The notes under the pieces are model-generated. The model had not been told where the DNA came from. It did no database searches and was given only the letters and a program-made list of their open reading frames with translations. From contig CALVTV010000243.1 in the NCBI GenBank assembly GCA_944363005.1, forward strand, positions 1 to 5,480: DNA of 5,480 bases. The letters run 5' to 3'. The translations under genes were made by a program, and so were the position numbers. Positions within the stretch are counted from its first letter, which is position 1. The number at the start of each line of letters is the position of its first letter. Shown here piece after piece: positions 1-5,105 of the stretch. This stretch comes from an uncultured Clostridia bacterium. GTDB taxonomy: Bacteria > Bacillota > Clostridia > Christensenellales > Aristaeellaceae.

Positions 1-23
1 CCTCCCTCGCTTCGCGATGGTTT
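1..23. repeat. 23-bp direct repeat, left copy
   Basis: This stretch is identical over 23 bases to positions 166-188. It contains the small inverted repeat TCGC-TTC-GCGA at 7-17 and the core TCGCTTCGCGATGG at 7-20. The same core recurs at 172-185 and at 5288-5301 on the far side of the genes, and a variant (CCGCTTCGCGACGG) lies at 99-112. The element may continue to the left of the window. Its function is unknown; it looks like an interspersed intergenic repeat. Confidence 0.75.
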
Positions 24-84
24 CAACCGGCTTTTCCTCTTTAACCCGTTTCAATCGTAGGCCACTTCGTGCCCTGCTCTGAAA

Positions 85-114
85 CTACTTTTTCTTCTCC
101 GCTTCGCGACGGGG
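85..114 (+). repeat. Diverged copy of the segment ending the first 208-bp unit
   Basis: The segment opens with CTACTTTTT and ends with CGCTTCGCGACGGGG. It aligns without gaps to 5274-5303, in the same orientation, at 22 of 30 positions. The mismatches are concentrated in the six bases between the T-run and the CGCTTCGCG core. This links the left non-coding region to the tandem repeat at the right end. No gene is visible in 1-200. Confidence 0.5.
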
Positions 115-118
115 AACG

Positions 119-134
119 TTGGGCTGCCGCCCAA
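119..134. repeat. Palindrome 1 of a pair, GGGC/GCCC stem
   Basis: TTGGGC (119-124) pairs perfectly with GCCCAA (129-134) around a TGCC loop, a strong 6-bp hairpin. It stands 6 bp from a second palindrome. No T-run follows it on either strand, so it does not fit a standard intrinsic terminator. It lies in the 3' flank of the minus-strand gene ending at 201 and could fold in that transcript, for example to protect its 3' end. Confidence 0.6.
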
Positions 135-140
135 ACCCGC

Positions 141-161
141 CTGAGGGACATTGTCCCTCAG
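141..161. repeat. Palindrome 2 of a pair, 10-bp perfect arms
   Basis: CTGAGGGACA (141-150) and TGTCCCTCAG (152-161) are exact reverse complements around a single T. In RNA the innermost pairs would open into a loop, leaving a stem of about 8 bp. No T-run follows on either strand. Together with the hairpin at 119-134 it resembles the paired palindromes of REP/BIME-like intergenic elements. That resemblance is an inference from shape only. Confidence 0.65.
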
Positions 162-165
162 ACTC

Positions 166-188
166 CCTCCCTCGCTTCGCGATGGTTT
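166..188. repeat. 23-bp direct repeat, right copy
   Basis: This is an exact repeat of positions 1-23. It begins 4 bp after the second palindrome (141-161) and ends 12 bp short of the stop codon of the minus-strand gene at 201. Identity to the left copy stops at 188. It could mark the boundary of a repeat element that covers most of 1-188. Confidence 0.75.
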
Positions 189-200
189 TAAGAAACTTGA

Positions 201-791
201 CTATTGAAGATAATACGTCGTGGCCGCTGTGCCTCCCGGATTCCACCCCGGCCGATGCAAGGCATACTCCATACAGTCCATCTCCCGCTGCACATGTTCC
301 AACGCCTTGACGTGAATCCTGCGCACCTGCCGCTCGTCGTACATCATCCGCCGCCCGATCTCCTCCCAGCGCAGGCCACTCAAATACCGCAGTTCCAGCA
401 CCTCCCGCTCCATCGGATCACTCAGCCGCTCGATGACCTCGCTCGTCTTTCGAATCGTCTCGCGCAGGCGCTGTACGTGATCCTCGATATCCCGGCAGAT
501 GTCCATCCACGCGCAGGCGCCGTCCTCGACCTTACTGCGCGCCGCCGTGCCCCCGACGCGCACCGCCTGCATGCTGCTGGTGGAGCGCATCGCCAGTTCC
601 CGATAGTGCTGCGCGCGCTGCTGCATTTGCGTAATGCGCCGCTGCGCGTTGATCACCTGTTCCATAAACGCTCGCGCGCTCATCGCGTAGAGCGGGCAAC
701 CCTGATCCCCCGTATAGCGCGGCATCCCCTCCGGCGCCATGCATCCCTTCTGCGGATGGCCGCTGAAGCGGCACGTTTCACATCCGTTCAT
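201..791 (-). CDS. DUF1492/RinA-like sigma-region-4 regulator with N-terminal Cys cluster
   Basis: The likely product is a DNA-binding transcription regulator of the phage DUF1492 (late-gene activator, sigma-like) type. I start it at ATG 791 (196 aa) because AAAGGGGG lies 6 nt upstream; the in-frame ATG at 821 has no such site. Residues 1-35 hold C4, C7, C17 and C32 (C-x2-C-x9-C-x14-C), which suggests a small metal-binding knuckle. Residues about 45-125 are helical and polar, with the RELAMRSTSS segment typical of this family. Residues about 127-168 (PMEREVLELRYLSGLRWEEI onward to VRRIHVKALEHV) match a sigma-70 region 4-like helix-turn-helix. The gene diverges from an S24 repressor and carries operator-like motifs at its transcription start, so repression by that protein is likely. 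No phage structural or packaging genes adjoin it. The family call is from pattern recognition. What it activates is unknown. Confidence 0.75.
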   Translation of the reverse strand: MNGCETCRFSGHPQKGCMAPEGMPRYTGDQGCPLYAMSARAFMEQVINAQRRITQMQQRAQHYRELAMRSTSSMQAVRVGGTAARSKVEDGACAWMDICRDIEDHVQRLRETIRKTSEVIERLSDPMEREVLELRYLSGLRWEEIGRRMMYDERQVRRIHVKALEHVQREMDCMEYALHRPGWNPGGTAATTYYLQ

Positions 792-841
792 CGCGTTCCC
801 CCTTTGTCGTTTAGTCTGCATTTGCGTTCTTTATGTGCCCT

Positions 842-870
842 ATATTAGCACGCATTCGCATTCATGTCAA
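842..870 (-). promoter_or_regulatory. Sigma-A promoter for the DUF1492-like gene
   Basis: Read on the minus strand, TTGACA (870-865) is followed by exactly 17 bp and then TAATAT (847-842). Transcription would start near 835, leaving a leader of about 45 nt before the ATG at 791. The consensus -35 box and optimal spacing suggest a strong promoter that needs a repressor to stay off. Confidence 0.8.
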
Positions 871-899
871 TAGATATTTTTGCATTTGCGCACTTTATA

Positions 900-928
900 T
901 TGACTTTTGCGTACTTTTTTACTATAAT
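900..928 (+). promoter_or_regulatory. Sigma-A promoter for the S24 repressor and tcdA
   Basis: TTGACT (900-905), a 17-bp spacer and a perfect TATAAT (923-928) form a near-consensus promoter. Transcription should start around 934-936, about 20 nt before the ATG at 954. Operator-like motifs fill the spacer (906-919) and cover the -10 box and start point (924-937), which is the arrangement expected for autorepression. Confidence 0.85.
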
Positions 929-953
929 GAACGCAAAGAAAGGGGTTGAGCAC

Positions 954-1577
954 ATGGGCATCGGAAAGCGGCTCGGACAGTTGCTGGAGCAAAAGGGAAA
1001 ACGGCCCGGCACGCTGGCACGGGAAACGGGCGTGAGCAAGAACACGATTTACAGCATGATCAAGCGCGACAACGGCAAAGCCGACCTGTCCACCCTCGAA
1101 AAGCTGGCGCGCGCGCTGGATGTGCCCGTCTCTGCGTTCTATGAGGAGGAAGCGGACCTGCCCAACCACCCGGCGATCCTGCCCGTTCAGGTGCGCGCCA
1201 TTCCGCTGCTGGGCAAAATCGCCTGCGGGGAGCCAATCCTGGCGGATTCCGATTTCACCTCGTATACGGTCGTGGGCGCGCAGCTCAATTGCGATTTTGC
1301 GCTGCGCTGCGAGGGGGACTCGATGATCGACGCGCGCATCTACAACGGGGACATCGTGTTTATCCGCCGCCAGGATTACGTGGACGACGGCACCATCGCC
1401 GCCGTGCTCATCGACGACGAGGCGACGCTCAAGCGCGTGTATCACCTGGCGGACGGCCGTGTGGAACTGCGAGCGGCCAACGCGCGCTATGCGCCGATCA
1501 TCATCGGCGGGGATAACGAGACGCGCAACCTGCGCATACTGGGCAAAGCCGTCGCTTTTCAAAGCAACGTCGTTTGA
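954..1577 (+). CDS. XRE-HTH / S24 self-cleaving repressor (CI/LexA-like)
   Basis: This is a 207-residue repressor with an N-terminal XRE helix-turn-helix (about residues 4-62, including GTLARETGVSKNTIYSMIK) and a C-terminal S24 peptidase domain. The cleavage site is visible as IACGEP with Cys91-Gly92. The catalytic serine is Ser123 in CEGDSM and the lysine is Lys160 in EATLKRVY, so the machinery for RecA-stimulated self-cleavage looks intact. It is not LexA itself, whose DNA-binding domain is a winged helix. The start at ATG 954 has GAAAGGGG 8 nt upstream. An in-frame TTG at 864 would place the promoter inside the gene and is rejected. It faces a sigma-like regulator across a shared operator region and probably represses both genes. 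tcdA follows after 17 nt. Induction by DNA damage is inferred from the family. Confidence 0.9.
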   Translation: MGIGKRLGQLLEQKGKRPGTLARETGVSKNTIYSMIKRDNGKADLSTLEKLARALDVPVSAFYEEEADLPNHPAILPVQVRAIPLLGKIACGEPILADSDFTSYTVVGAQLNCDFALRCEGDSMIDARIYNGDIVFIRRQDYVDDGTIAAVLIDDEATLKRVYHLADGRVELRAANARYAPIIIGGDNETRNLRILGKAVAFQSNVV

Positions 1578-1594
1578 CACGGGAGGGAAACAAA

Positions 1595-2326
1595 ATGCTC
1601 GACGAATTTACGCGCACACGGATGCTGCTGGGCGAGGAGGCCATGGAGCGCCTGCGTCGCGCGCGCGTGGCGGTATTCGGTGTCGGCGGCGTGGGCGGCC
1701 ATGCCGTGGAGGCGCTTGCCCGCAGCGGCATCGGCACGCTCGACCTGATCGACGACGACCGCGTCAACATCACCAACATCAACCGGCAGGTCATCGCGCT
1801 GCACAGCACGCTCGGCCAATACAAGGTCGACGCCGCCAAAGCGCGCATTCTCGATATCCACCCGGAAACCGTGGTCAACGTTTACCGCACGTTTTTTACC
1901 CCGGAGACGGCGCATGCGTTTGACTTCACGCAGTACGACTACGTGCTTGACGCCATCGACACGGTGAGCGGCAAGCTCGAACTGGCCGTGCGCGCCAAGG
2001 AAGCGGGCGTGCCGCTGGTCAGCTGCATGGGCGCGGGCAACAAGCTCGACCCGGCGGCCTTTGTCGTGACGGACATCAGCAAGACGAGCGTATGTCCGCT
2101 GGCGCGCGTGATGCGCCGGGAACTGCGCAAGCGGGGCATCGAGCACCTGACGGTCGTCTACTCGACGGAACCGGCCCGCACCCCCCTGCCGGACCCGGAC
2201 GTGGAAAGCTCAGCGCGCCGGAGCGTCCCGGCGAGCAATGCGTTTGTGCCCGCGGTTGCGGGGCTGATTGCCGCCTCGAAGATCATCGGGGATCTCTCGT
2301 CCGCTTCGCCCGCTTTGGAGGGATAA
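1595..2326 (+). CDS. tcdA: tRNA threonylcarbamoyladenosine dehydratase (TcdA/CsdL)
   Basis: The product is an E1-like ThiF/MoeB-fold enzyme that uses ATP to dehydrate t6A37 in ANN-decoding tRNAs to cyclic t6A, acting in the cytoplasm. It has 243 residues, within the usual family range. The nucleotide-binding loop GVGGVGG is at 29-35, and LIDDDRVNITNINRQ at about 51-65 contains the expected Asp and the N-x-N-R signature. Lys77 follows in LGQYK, DAID is at 119-122, and the family-typical CMGAGNKLDP is at 144-153, followed by KTSVCPLARVMRRELRKRG. ThiF and MoeB lack this last block, which favours TcdA. ATG 1595 is preceded by GGGAGGG with a 7-nt gap; the TTG at 1574 is rejected. Being 17 nt behind the repressor with no visible terminator between, it is probably co-transcribed with it, which would make its expression depend on the switch unless an internal promoter exists. 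Confidence 0.9.
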   Translation: MLDEFTRTRMLLGEEAMERLRRARVAVFGVGGVGGHAVEALARSGIGTLDLIDDDRVNITNINRQVIALHSTLGQYKVDAAKARILDIHPETVVNVYRTFFTPETAHAFDFTQYDYVLDAIDTVSGKLELAVRAKEAGVPLVSCMGAGNKLDPAAFVVTDISKTSVCPLARVMRRELRKRGIEHLTVVYSTEPARTPLPDPDVESSARRSVPASNAFVPAVAGLIAASKIIGDLSSASPALEG

Positions 2327-2381
2327 AAGCGCGCAGGCATGTTTTCGGATTTTACGGAATACCTCTGCTATGGCCGCGTTG

Positions 2382-2411
2382 CGGGAGCGATCAAAACTTT
2401 TCCCGTTTTTT
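2382..2411 (+). terminator. Weak intrinsic terminator candidate after tcdA
   Basis: CGGGA (2382-2386) can pair with TCCCG (2401-2405) around a 14-nt loop, directly followed by six T (2406-2411). The stem is short and the loop long, so termination would be inefficient. Some read-through into the small membrane-protein gene is possible. Confidence 0.35.
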
Positions 2412-2466
2412 ACCGCTACCGAACAGGAATTTGACGAAATTGTTTGAATACATACAGGACAGAGGA

Positions 2467-2493
2467 TGCATCCGCCGCGGCGGATACCATGCA
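2467..2493 (+). promoter_or_regulatory. GC-rich palindrome adjoining the ribosome binding site
   Basis: Positions 2470-2485 form a perfect 16-bp palindrome (ATCCGCCGCGGCGGAT). Outer TGCA arms at 2467-2470 and 2490-2493 can extend the helix past a 3' bulge. The last base of this structure is the first base of AGGAGG (2493-2498), the best Shine-Dalgarno match for the gene at 2511. In RNA the fold might limit or present the ribosome site. The function is inferred only from the overlap. Confidence 0.4.
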
Positions 2494-2510
2494 GGAGGCT
2501 GAAAAGGATC

Positions 2511-2774
2511 ATGAAAAAGCCGCTCAACAAACAAAAGTTGCACGAATTTGTACAGCGCCGTAAAATCAACGCCATCGGTCTGCTCGTGATCACGCTCCTG
2601 AGCGCGATCATCACCGTCATCTGTGCGTTTCAACGCTTTTCCCGAACCGATGTGCTGGCCGGTGTGACGCTGCTGCTGGTTGTGTTGTGCTTTATTCAGG
2701 AGCTGAAACTGCGCAGGAGCTTTCGGACCATCCGCGCATTCAAAGGTTTTCGCAAAAAGAAAAAGGACGCCTGA
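2511..2774 (+). CDS. Small two-helix membrane protein, unknown function
   Basis: I do not recognise this 87-residue protein. It has a basic start (MKKPLNKQK), a hydrophobic segment at about residues 19-40 (INAIGLLVITLLSAIITVIC), a short polar turn (QRFSRTD), a second hydrophobic segment at about 47-64 (DVLAGVTLLLVVLCFIQ), and a strongly basic tail ending RKKKKDA. This predicts a hairpin in the cytoplasmic membrane with both ends inside. There is no signal peptidase site or known motif. The start at ATG 2511 has AGGAGG 12 nt upstream, which is rather far, and AAAGGA immediately before, which is rather close; an in-frame ATG at 2466 would add 15 residues read through the palindrome and is less likely. 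The gene is followed 19 nt later by a strong terminator. It lies 184 nt after tcdA, so whether it belongs to that transcript is unclear. Confidence 0.65.
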   Translation: MKKPLNKQKLHEFVQRRKINAIGLLVITLLSAIITVICAFQRFSRTDVLAGVTLLLVVLCFIQELKLRRSFRTIRAFKGFRKKKKDA

Positions 2775-2793
2775 ACGCGCCCTCATGCCCTGT

Positions 2794-2818
2794 GCCCGCG
2801 TCAAGCGGGCGTTTTTTT
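2794..2818 (+). terminator. Intrinsic terminator of the plus-strand unit
   Basis: GCCCGC (2794-2799) pairs with GCGGGC (2805-2810) around a GTCAA loop, followed by G and then seven T (2812-2818). It is a textbook rho-independent terminator for plus-strand transcription, placed between two convergent units. On the minus strand no T-run follows the hairpin, so it should not serve the opposing gene efficiently. Confidence 0.88.
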
Positions 2819-2871
2819 ATGATGCGAATGTCCCCGTCAGGCCCGGTCCCGGGCAGAGATCCCCCGCATTT

Positions 2872-3516
2872 TTACAGGTCGATCGCCCGCGGCAAGTTCC
2901 ACTTGAACACCGTCGCCATCAGCCGCAGGGCGACCGTCACCGCCCAGCCGATGCCATAGGCCAGCGTAGACGCCGCGCCGCACGTCTCCAGCACCCAATA
3001 CGTCAGCGCGCCCGCAATCGCCGCGACCGCGTACACGCGCTTTTTGAGCACGAACGGGATCTTTTGCAGCAGCACGTCGCGGATCATGCCGCCGCCAACC
3101 GCCGTGGTCATGCCCAGGAACGTGACCAGAAACCCGTTGTCCGCAAACCCCGCTTCCAGTCCGATGCGCGCGCCGGACACCGCAAAGATGCCCAGGCCGA
3201 TGGCGTCAAACACGTTGTCGATCTGCTCGATGCGCTTTTCATTGCGAATATAGCGGTCCTTGAGCAAACGGGCGACGCCGAATACGATCAGCGCGCAGAC
3301 CGCCGCCAGCAGCAAATACTGAAAATTGGTGAACATCCGCGGCGGAAAGTGCCCGATGATCATATCGCGAAGCGTGCCGCCGCCCAGCGCTGTGACCACG
3401 GCCAGAAAGAGCACGCCGAACAAATCCGTCCCCTTGTCGATGGCGACCATCGCGCCGGAGACGGCAAAGGCGGCCGTACCGATCCACTCGCAGATTTGGA
3501 AAAAGATGTGATTCAT
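2872..3516 (-). CDS. TRIC/UPF0126 family membrane channel-like protein
   Basis: This is a 214-residue integral membrane protein of the bacterial TRIC (UPF0126, YicG/YadS-like) family, whose characterised members form trimeric cation channels; some annotations call the domain a glycine transporter. An internal duplication is obvious: IGTAAFAVSGAMVAIDKG at 12-29 leads to GGGTLRDMIIG at 45-55, and IGLGIFAVSGARIGLEAG at 106-123 leads to GGGMIRDVLL at 141-150. Each half has about three hydrophobic segments, with a seventh near residues 182-204. The length is normal. The ATG at 3516 shares ATGA with the TGA of the upstream nucleotidyltransferase gene, and AGGAG lies about 7 nt before it, so translation is probably coupled. 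No clear terminator follows on this strand: the hairpin GCCCGG/CCGGGC at 2841-2854 lacks a T-run. The substrate cannot be read from sequence. Confidence 0.9.
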   Translation of the reverse strand: MNHIFFQICEWIGTAAFAVSGAMVAIDKGTDLFGVLFLAVVTALGGGTLRDMIIGHFPPRMFTNFQYLLLAAVCALIVFGVARLLKDRYIRNEKRIEQIDNVFDAIGLGIFAVSGARIGLEAGFADNGFLVTFLGMTTAVGGGMIRDVLLQKIPFVLKKRVYAVAAIAGALTYWVLETCGAASTLAYGIGWAVTVALRLMATVFKWNLPRAIDL

Positions 3517-4853
3517 TCCTGTCTCCTGTCCGCCTGCCTTGCGGCCTGCAAGGCGGCCTCCTGCGCCCGCATGCCCAGCAGCGTCTTTTCTCGCGCCTGT
3601 TTGAGCAGGGCTTTCATGCCCGGCCCCGGCTTCGCGCCCGCCGCAATCAGCATATCGCCCGTGGGCATCGGCCGCGAGGCCGCTTCCTCATACAGCCTGA
3701 GCCGCTCCATCACAAACGCCTCTTCCTCATCCGCTGCCTGGCGGGGCTTGCCCGTGCCGCGCGCGTCGCAGACGGCCAGCAGCGCCAGATCCCGCGGCCA
3801 GGGGCAGGCGTCAAAGAGCAGATGCGTGCGCGACACCCGCGCCTTCTGGTAATAACACGTATGCACGCGCATGTGCAGCCGGCAAAGCGAGGCGCAATAC
3901 GCCTGCGCCTGTTTGCCCGCGCAAAGCCGCTCCAGCAGCGCGTTCACCAGCGGCACGCCCGCCGTCTCATGCCCGATGGACGCCCAGGCGCCCTTGTCGT
4001 TGAGGCGCGTGGTGACGGCCTTGCCCAGATCATGCGTGAGCGCGGCGAGCATGAACCCCTCGCCCGCCTCCCCGCGCAGGGCCGCCGCCTCGCGAACGAC
4101 GAGCATTGTGTGTTCAAAGGCGTCGCCCTCGGGGTGATAGACGGGATTTTGCGGCACGCCGCGCAGCGCGTTGACCTCGGCAAACCAGGGTTCAAGCGCG
4201 TCCGCCTGCGCAAGCACCCGGAAGAACACGTCCGGCTGCGGCGCATGGAGCAGCGCCTTTTTCATTTCCGCAAACACGCGCGGCCCGCTCAGCGCGTCAA
4301 CCGGCATGCGCCGCATGGCCGCCAGCGTTCCCGGCTCCACCTGCAAGCCAAAGCGCGCGGCAAACTGCGCGCCCCGCAGCACGCGCAGCGGATCTTCCTC
4401 AAACTGTCCGCCCGGCACGGCGCGAAGCACGCGCGCGGCGAGGTCGCGCTCCCCGCCGTAGGGGTCGATGAGCTCGCCCGTGAGCGCATCGCGCATCATG
4501 GCGTTGACGGTAAAGTCGCGCCGGGCCGCGGCCTGCGCCGGGGAAAGATCCGGCGCGAGTTCAACGGTGAAGTCCGTATGGCGCGCGCCGGTGCGCCGTT
4601 CCCGCCGGGGCAGCGCAAAATCCGCATGCAGCGCGGGCAACGCGTACACGCCGAACGCCTCGCCGTCGCGGTTGACCTCGCCAAAGCGCAAAAGAATCTC
4701 CCGCAGCGCCGGTTGGGACAGCCCATGCACCTCGCAATCGATGTCCCCGCCCTCGCGGCCCAACAGGCCGTCGCGCACGCATCCGCCGACCAGCAGCGCG
4801 CGTCCGCCGGCCTGAGCGATGGCGCGGGCCACCTCATGCAGCCGCTCGTTCAT
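3513..4853 (-). CDS. cca: CCA-adding-type tRNA nucleotidyltransferase with HD domain
   Basis: This is a 446-residue class II nucleotidyltransferase expected to add or repair the 3' CCA of tRNA in the cytoplasm. In order: LVGGCVRDGLLG at 21-32, the catalytic DID at 37-39 (two metal-binding Asp), RRDFTVNAMM at 111-120, DPYGGERDL at 130-138, and EDPLR at 153-157, the EDxxR motif that templates incoming CTP and ATP. A C-terminal HD domain follows, with H240, H248, H274-D275 (THDLGK), H295 and D363, so the metal-dependent phosphohydrolase set looks complete, as in HD-bearing Cca enzymes. Length fits the family. Split CC-adding or A-adding enzymes and poly(A) polymerase share these motifs, so exact specificity is not proven. 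The ATG at 4853 overlaps the previous stop as ATGA and has GGGGGA about 7 nt upstream. It is the middle gene of a coupled three-gene unit. Confidence 0.92.
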   Translation of the reverse strand: MNERLHEVARAIAQAGGRALLVGGCVRDGLLGREGGDIDCEVHGLSQPALREILLRFGEVNRDGEAFGVYALPALHADFALPRRERRTGARHTDFTVELAPDLSPAQAAARRDFTVNAMMRDALTGELIDPYGGERDLAARVLRAVPGGQFEEDPLRVLRGAQFAARFGLQVEPGTLAAMRRMPVDALSGPRVFAEMKKALLHAPQPDVFFRVLAQADALEPWFAEVNALRGVPQNPVYHPEGDAFEHTMLVVREAAALRGEAGEGFMLAALTHDLGKAVTTRLNDKGAWASIGHETAGVPLVNALLERLCAGKQAQAYCASLCRLHMRVHTCYYQKARVSRTHLLFDACPWPRDLALLAVCDARGTGKPRQAADEEEAFVMERLRLYEEAASRPMPTGDMLIAAGAKPGPGMKALLKQAREKTLLGMRAQEAALQAARQADRRQE

Positions 4854-5077
4854 TCCAATTCCCCCCGATCCCCGCGCGCATAGGCGGCGGTCAGCACATC
4901 GGCCACGTCAAAATGCACCGCCCGCTTGCGCCCGGGCAGCAGCGCAGAAAAACCTGCGCCGTCCGGATCGATGGCGGTCACGCGCAGGTTGGTCTTTTTC
5001 ATGGTTCCGTCTTGCATGAGCACGACGCAAATTTTCGTCTCCCGTTCCTGGGAATACCTCAAAAAACGATCGATCAC
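4850..5077 (-). CDS. Small protein upstream of cca, unknown function
   Basis: I do not assign this to a named family. I favour a GTG start at 5077 (75 aa, VIDRFLRYSQ...), with AAAGGA about 10 nt upstream. The frame stays open to an ATG at 5152, but that extension runs through the 208-bp repeat and is unlikely to be coding. An ATG at residue 21 (MQDGTMKK) is another option. After a short amphipathic helix (residues 2-13), alternating hydrophobic residues (KICVVLMQDG, NLRVTAIDPDGAGFSALLPG, AVHFDV) suggest a small beta-barrel, perhaps like the C-terminal barrel of WYL proteins; that is a guess. The end, VLTAAYARGDRGELE, is highly polar. Its TGA overlaps the ATG of the nucleotidyltransferase gene as ATGA, so it is probably translated in step with that enzyme and may act in RNA metabolism. 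Confidence 0.6.
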   Translation of the reverse strand: MIDRFLRYSQERETKICVVLMQDGTMKKTNLRVTAIDPDGAGFSALLPGRKRAVHFDVADVLTAAYARGDRGELE

Positions 5078-5105
5078 GGCACATTTGTCCTTTCGGCATA
5101 CGCCA

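Larger units (their letters stand above)
821..937. promoter_or_regulatory. Operator array of four 14-bp motifs between divergent promoters
   Basis: Four sites resemble TTTGCGTTCTTTAT. O1 at 821-834 is TTTGCGTTCTTTAT. O2 at 885-898 is TTTGCGCACTTTAT. O3 at 906-919 is TTTGCGTACTTTTT. O4 at 924-937, inverted, reads TTTGCGTTCATTAT. O1 and O2 also share TGCA just upstream, giving an 18-bp repeat with two mismatches. O2 and O3 are 21 bp apart, two helical turns. O3 and O4 face each other across the -10 box. O1 sits at the predicted start of minus-strand transcription. A weaker match, TTCGCATTCATGTC, lies at 855-868 in the minus-strand promoter spacer. Binding by the adjacent repressor is inferred from position. 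Confidence 0.7.

Noticed and set aside
792..821. Start of the minus-strand regulator at ATG 821
   Set aside because: There is no convincing ribosome site, and the ATG touches the operator motif. ATG 791 has AAAGGGGG at good spacing and begins just before the Cys cluster.
204..848. Plus-strand open frame opposite the DUF1492-like gene
   Set aside because: It is antisense to a protein with recognisable motifs and shows low-complexity leucine, arginine and histidine content. It runs through the divergent promoter region.
864..953. N-terminal extension of the repressor from TTG 864
   Set aside because: It would place the consensus promoter at 900-928 and the operator motifs inside the gene. The ATG at 954 has a good ribosome site and begins the normal HTH fold.
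954..1577. LexA
   Set aside because: The C-terminal S24 domain is shared, but the DNA-binding domain is an XRE-type helix-turn-helix instead of the LexA winged helix, and the operator motif does not resemble the Gram-positive SOS box.
1574..1594. TTG start of tcdA overlapping the repressor stop
   Set aside because: It would translate the ribosome site GGGAGGG. The ATG at 1595 has ideal spacing and fits the family N-terminus.
2339..2434. 31-codon frame in the tcdA downstream spacer (MFSDFTEYLCYGRVAG...)
   Set aside because: There is no ribosome binding site and it covers the weak terminator candidate. It is too short to judge and could be chance.
2431..2458. Promoter for the small membrane protein starting at TTGACG 2431
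   Set aside because: The -35 match is fair, but no acceptable -10 hexamer lies 16-18 bp downstream.
3822..4883. Long plus-strand open frame (353 codons) over the nucleotidyltransferase gene
   Set aside because: It is a GC-rich antisense shadow with arginine- and histidine-rich composition, no domain and no ribosome site. The minus-strand gene carries all family motifs.
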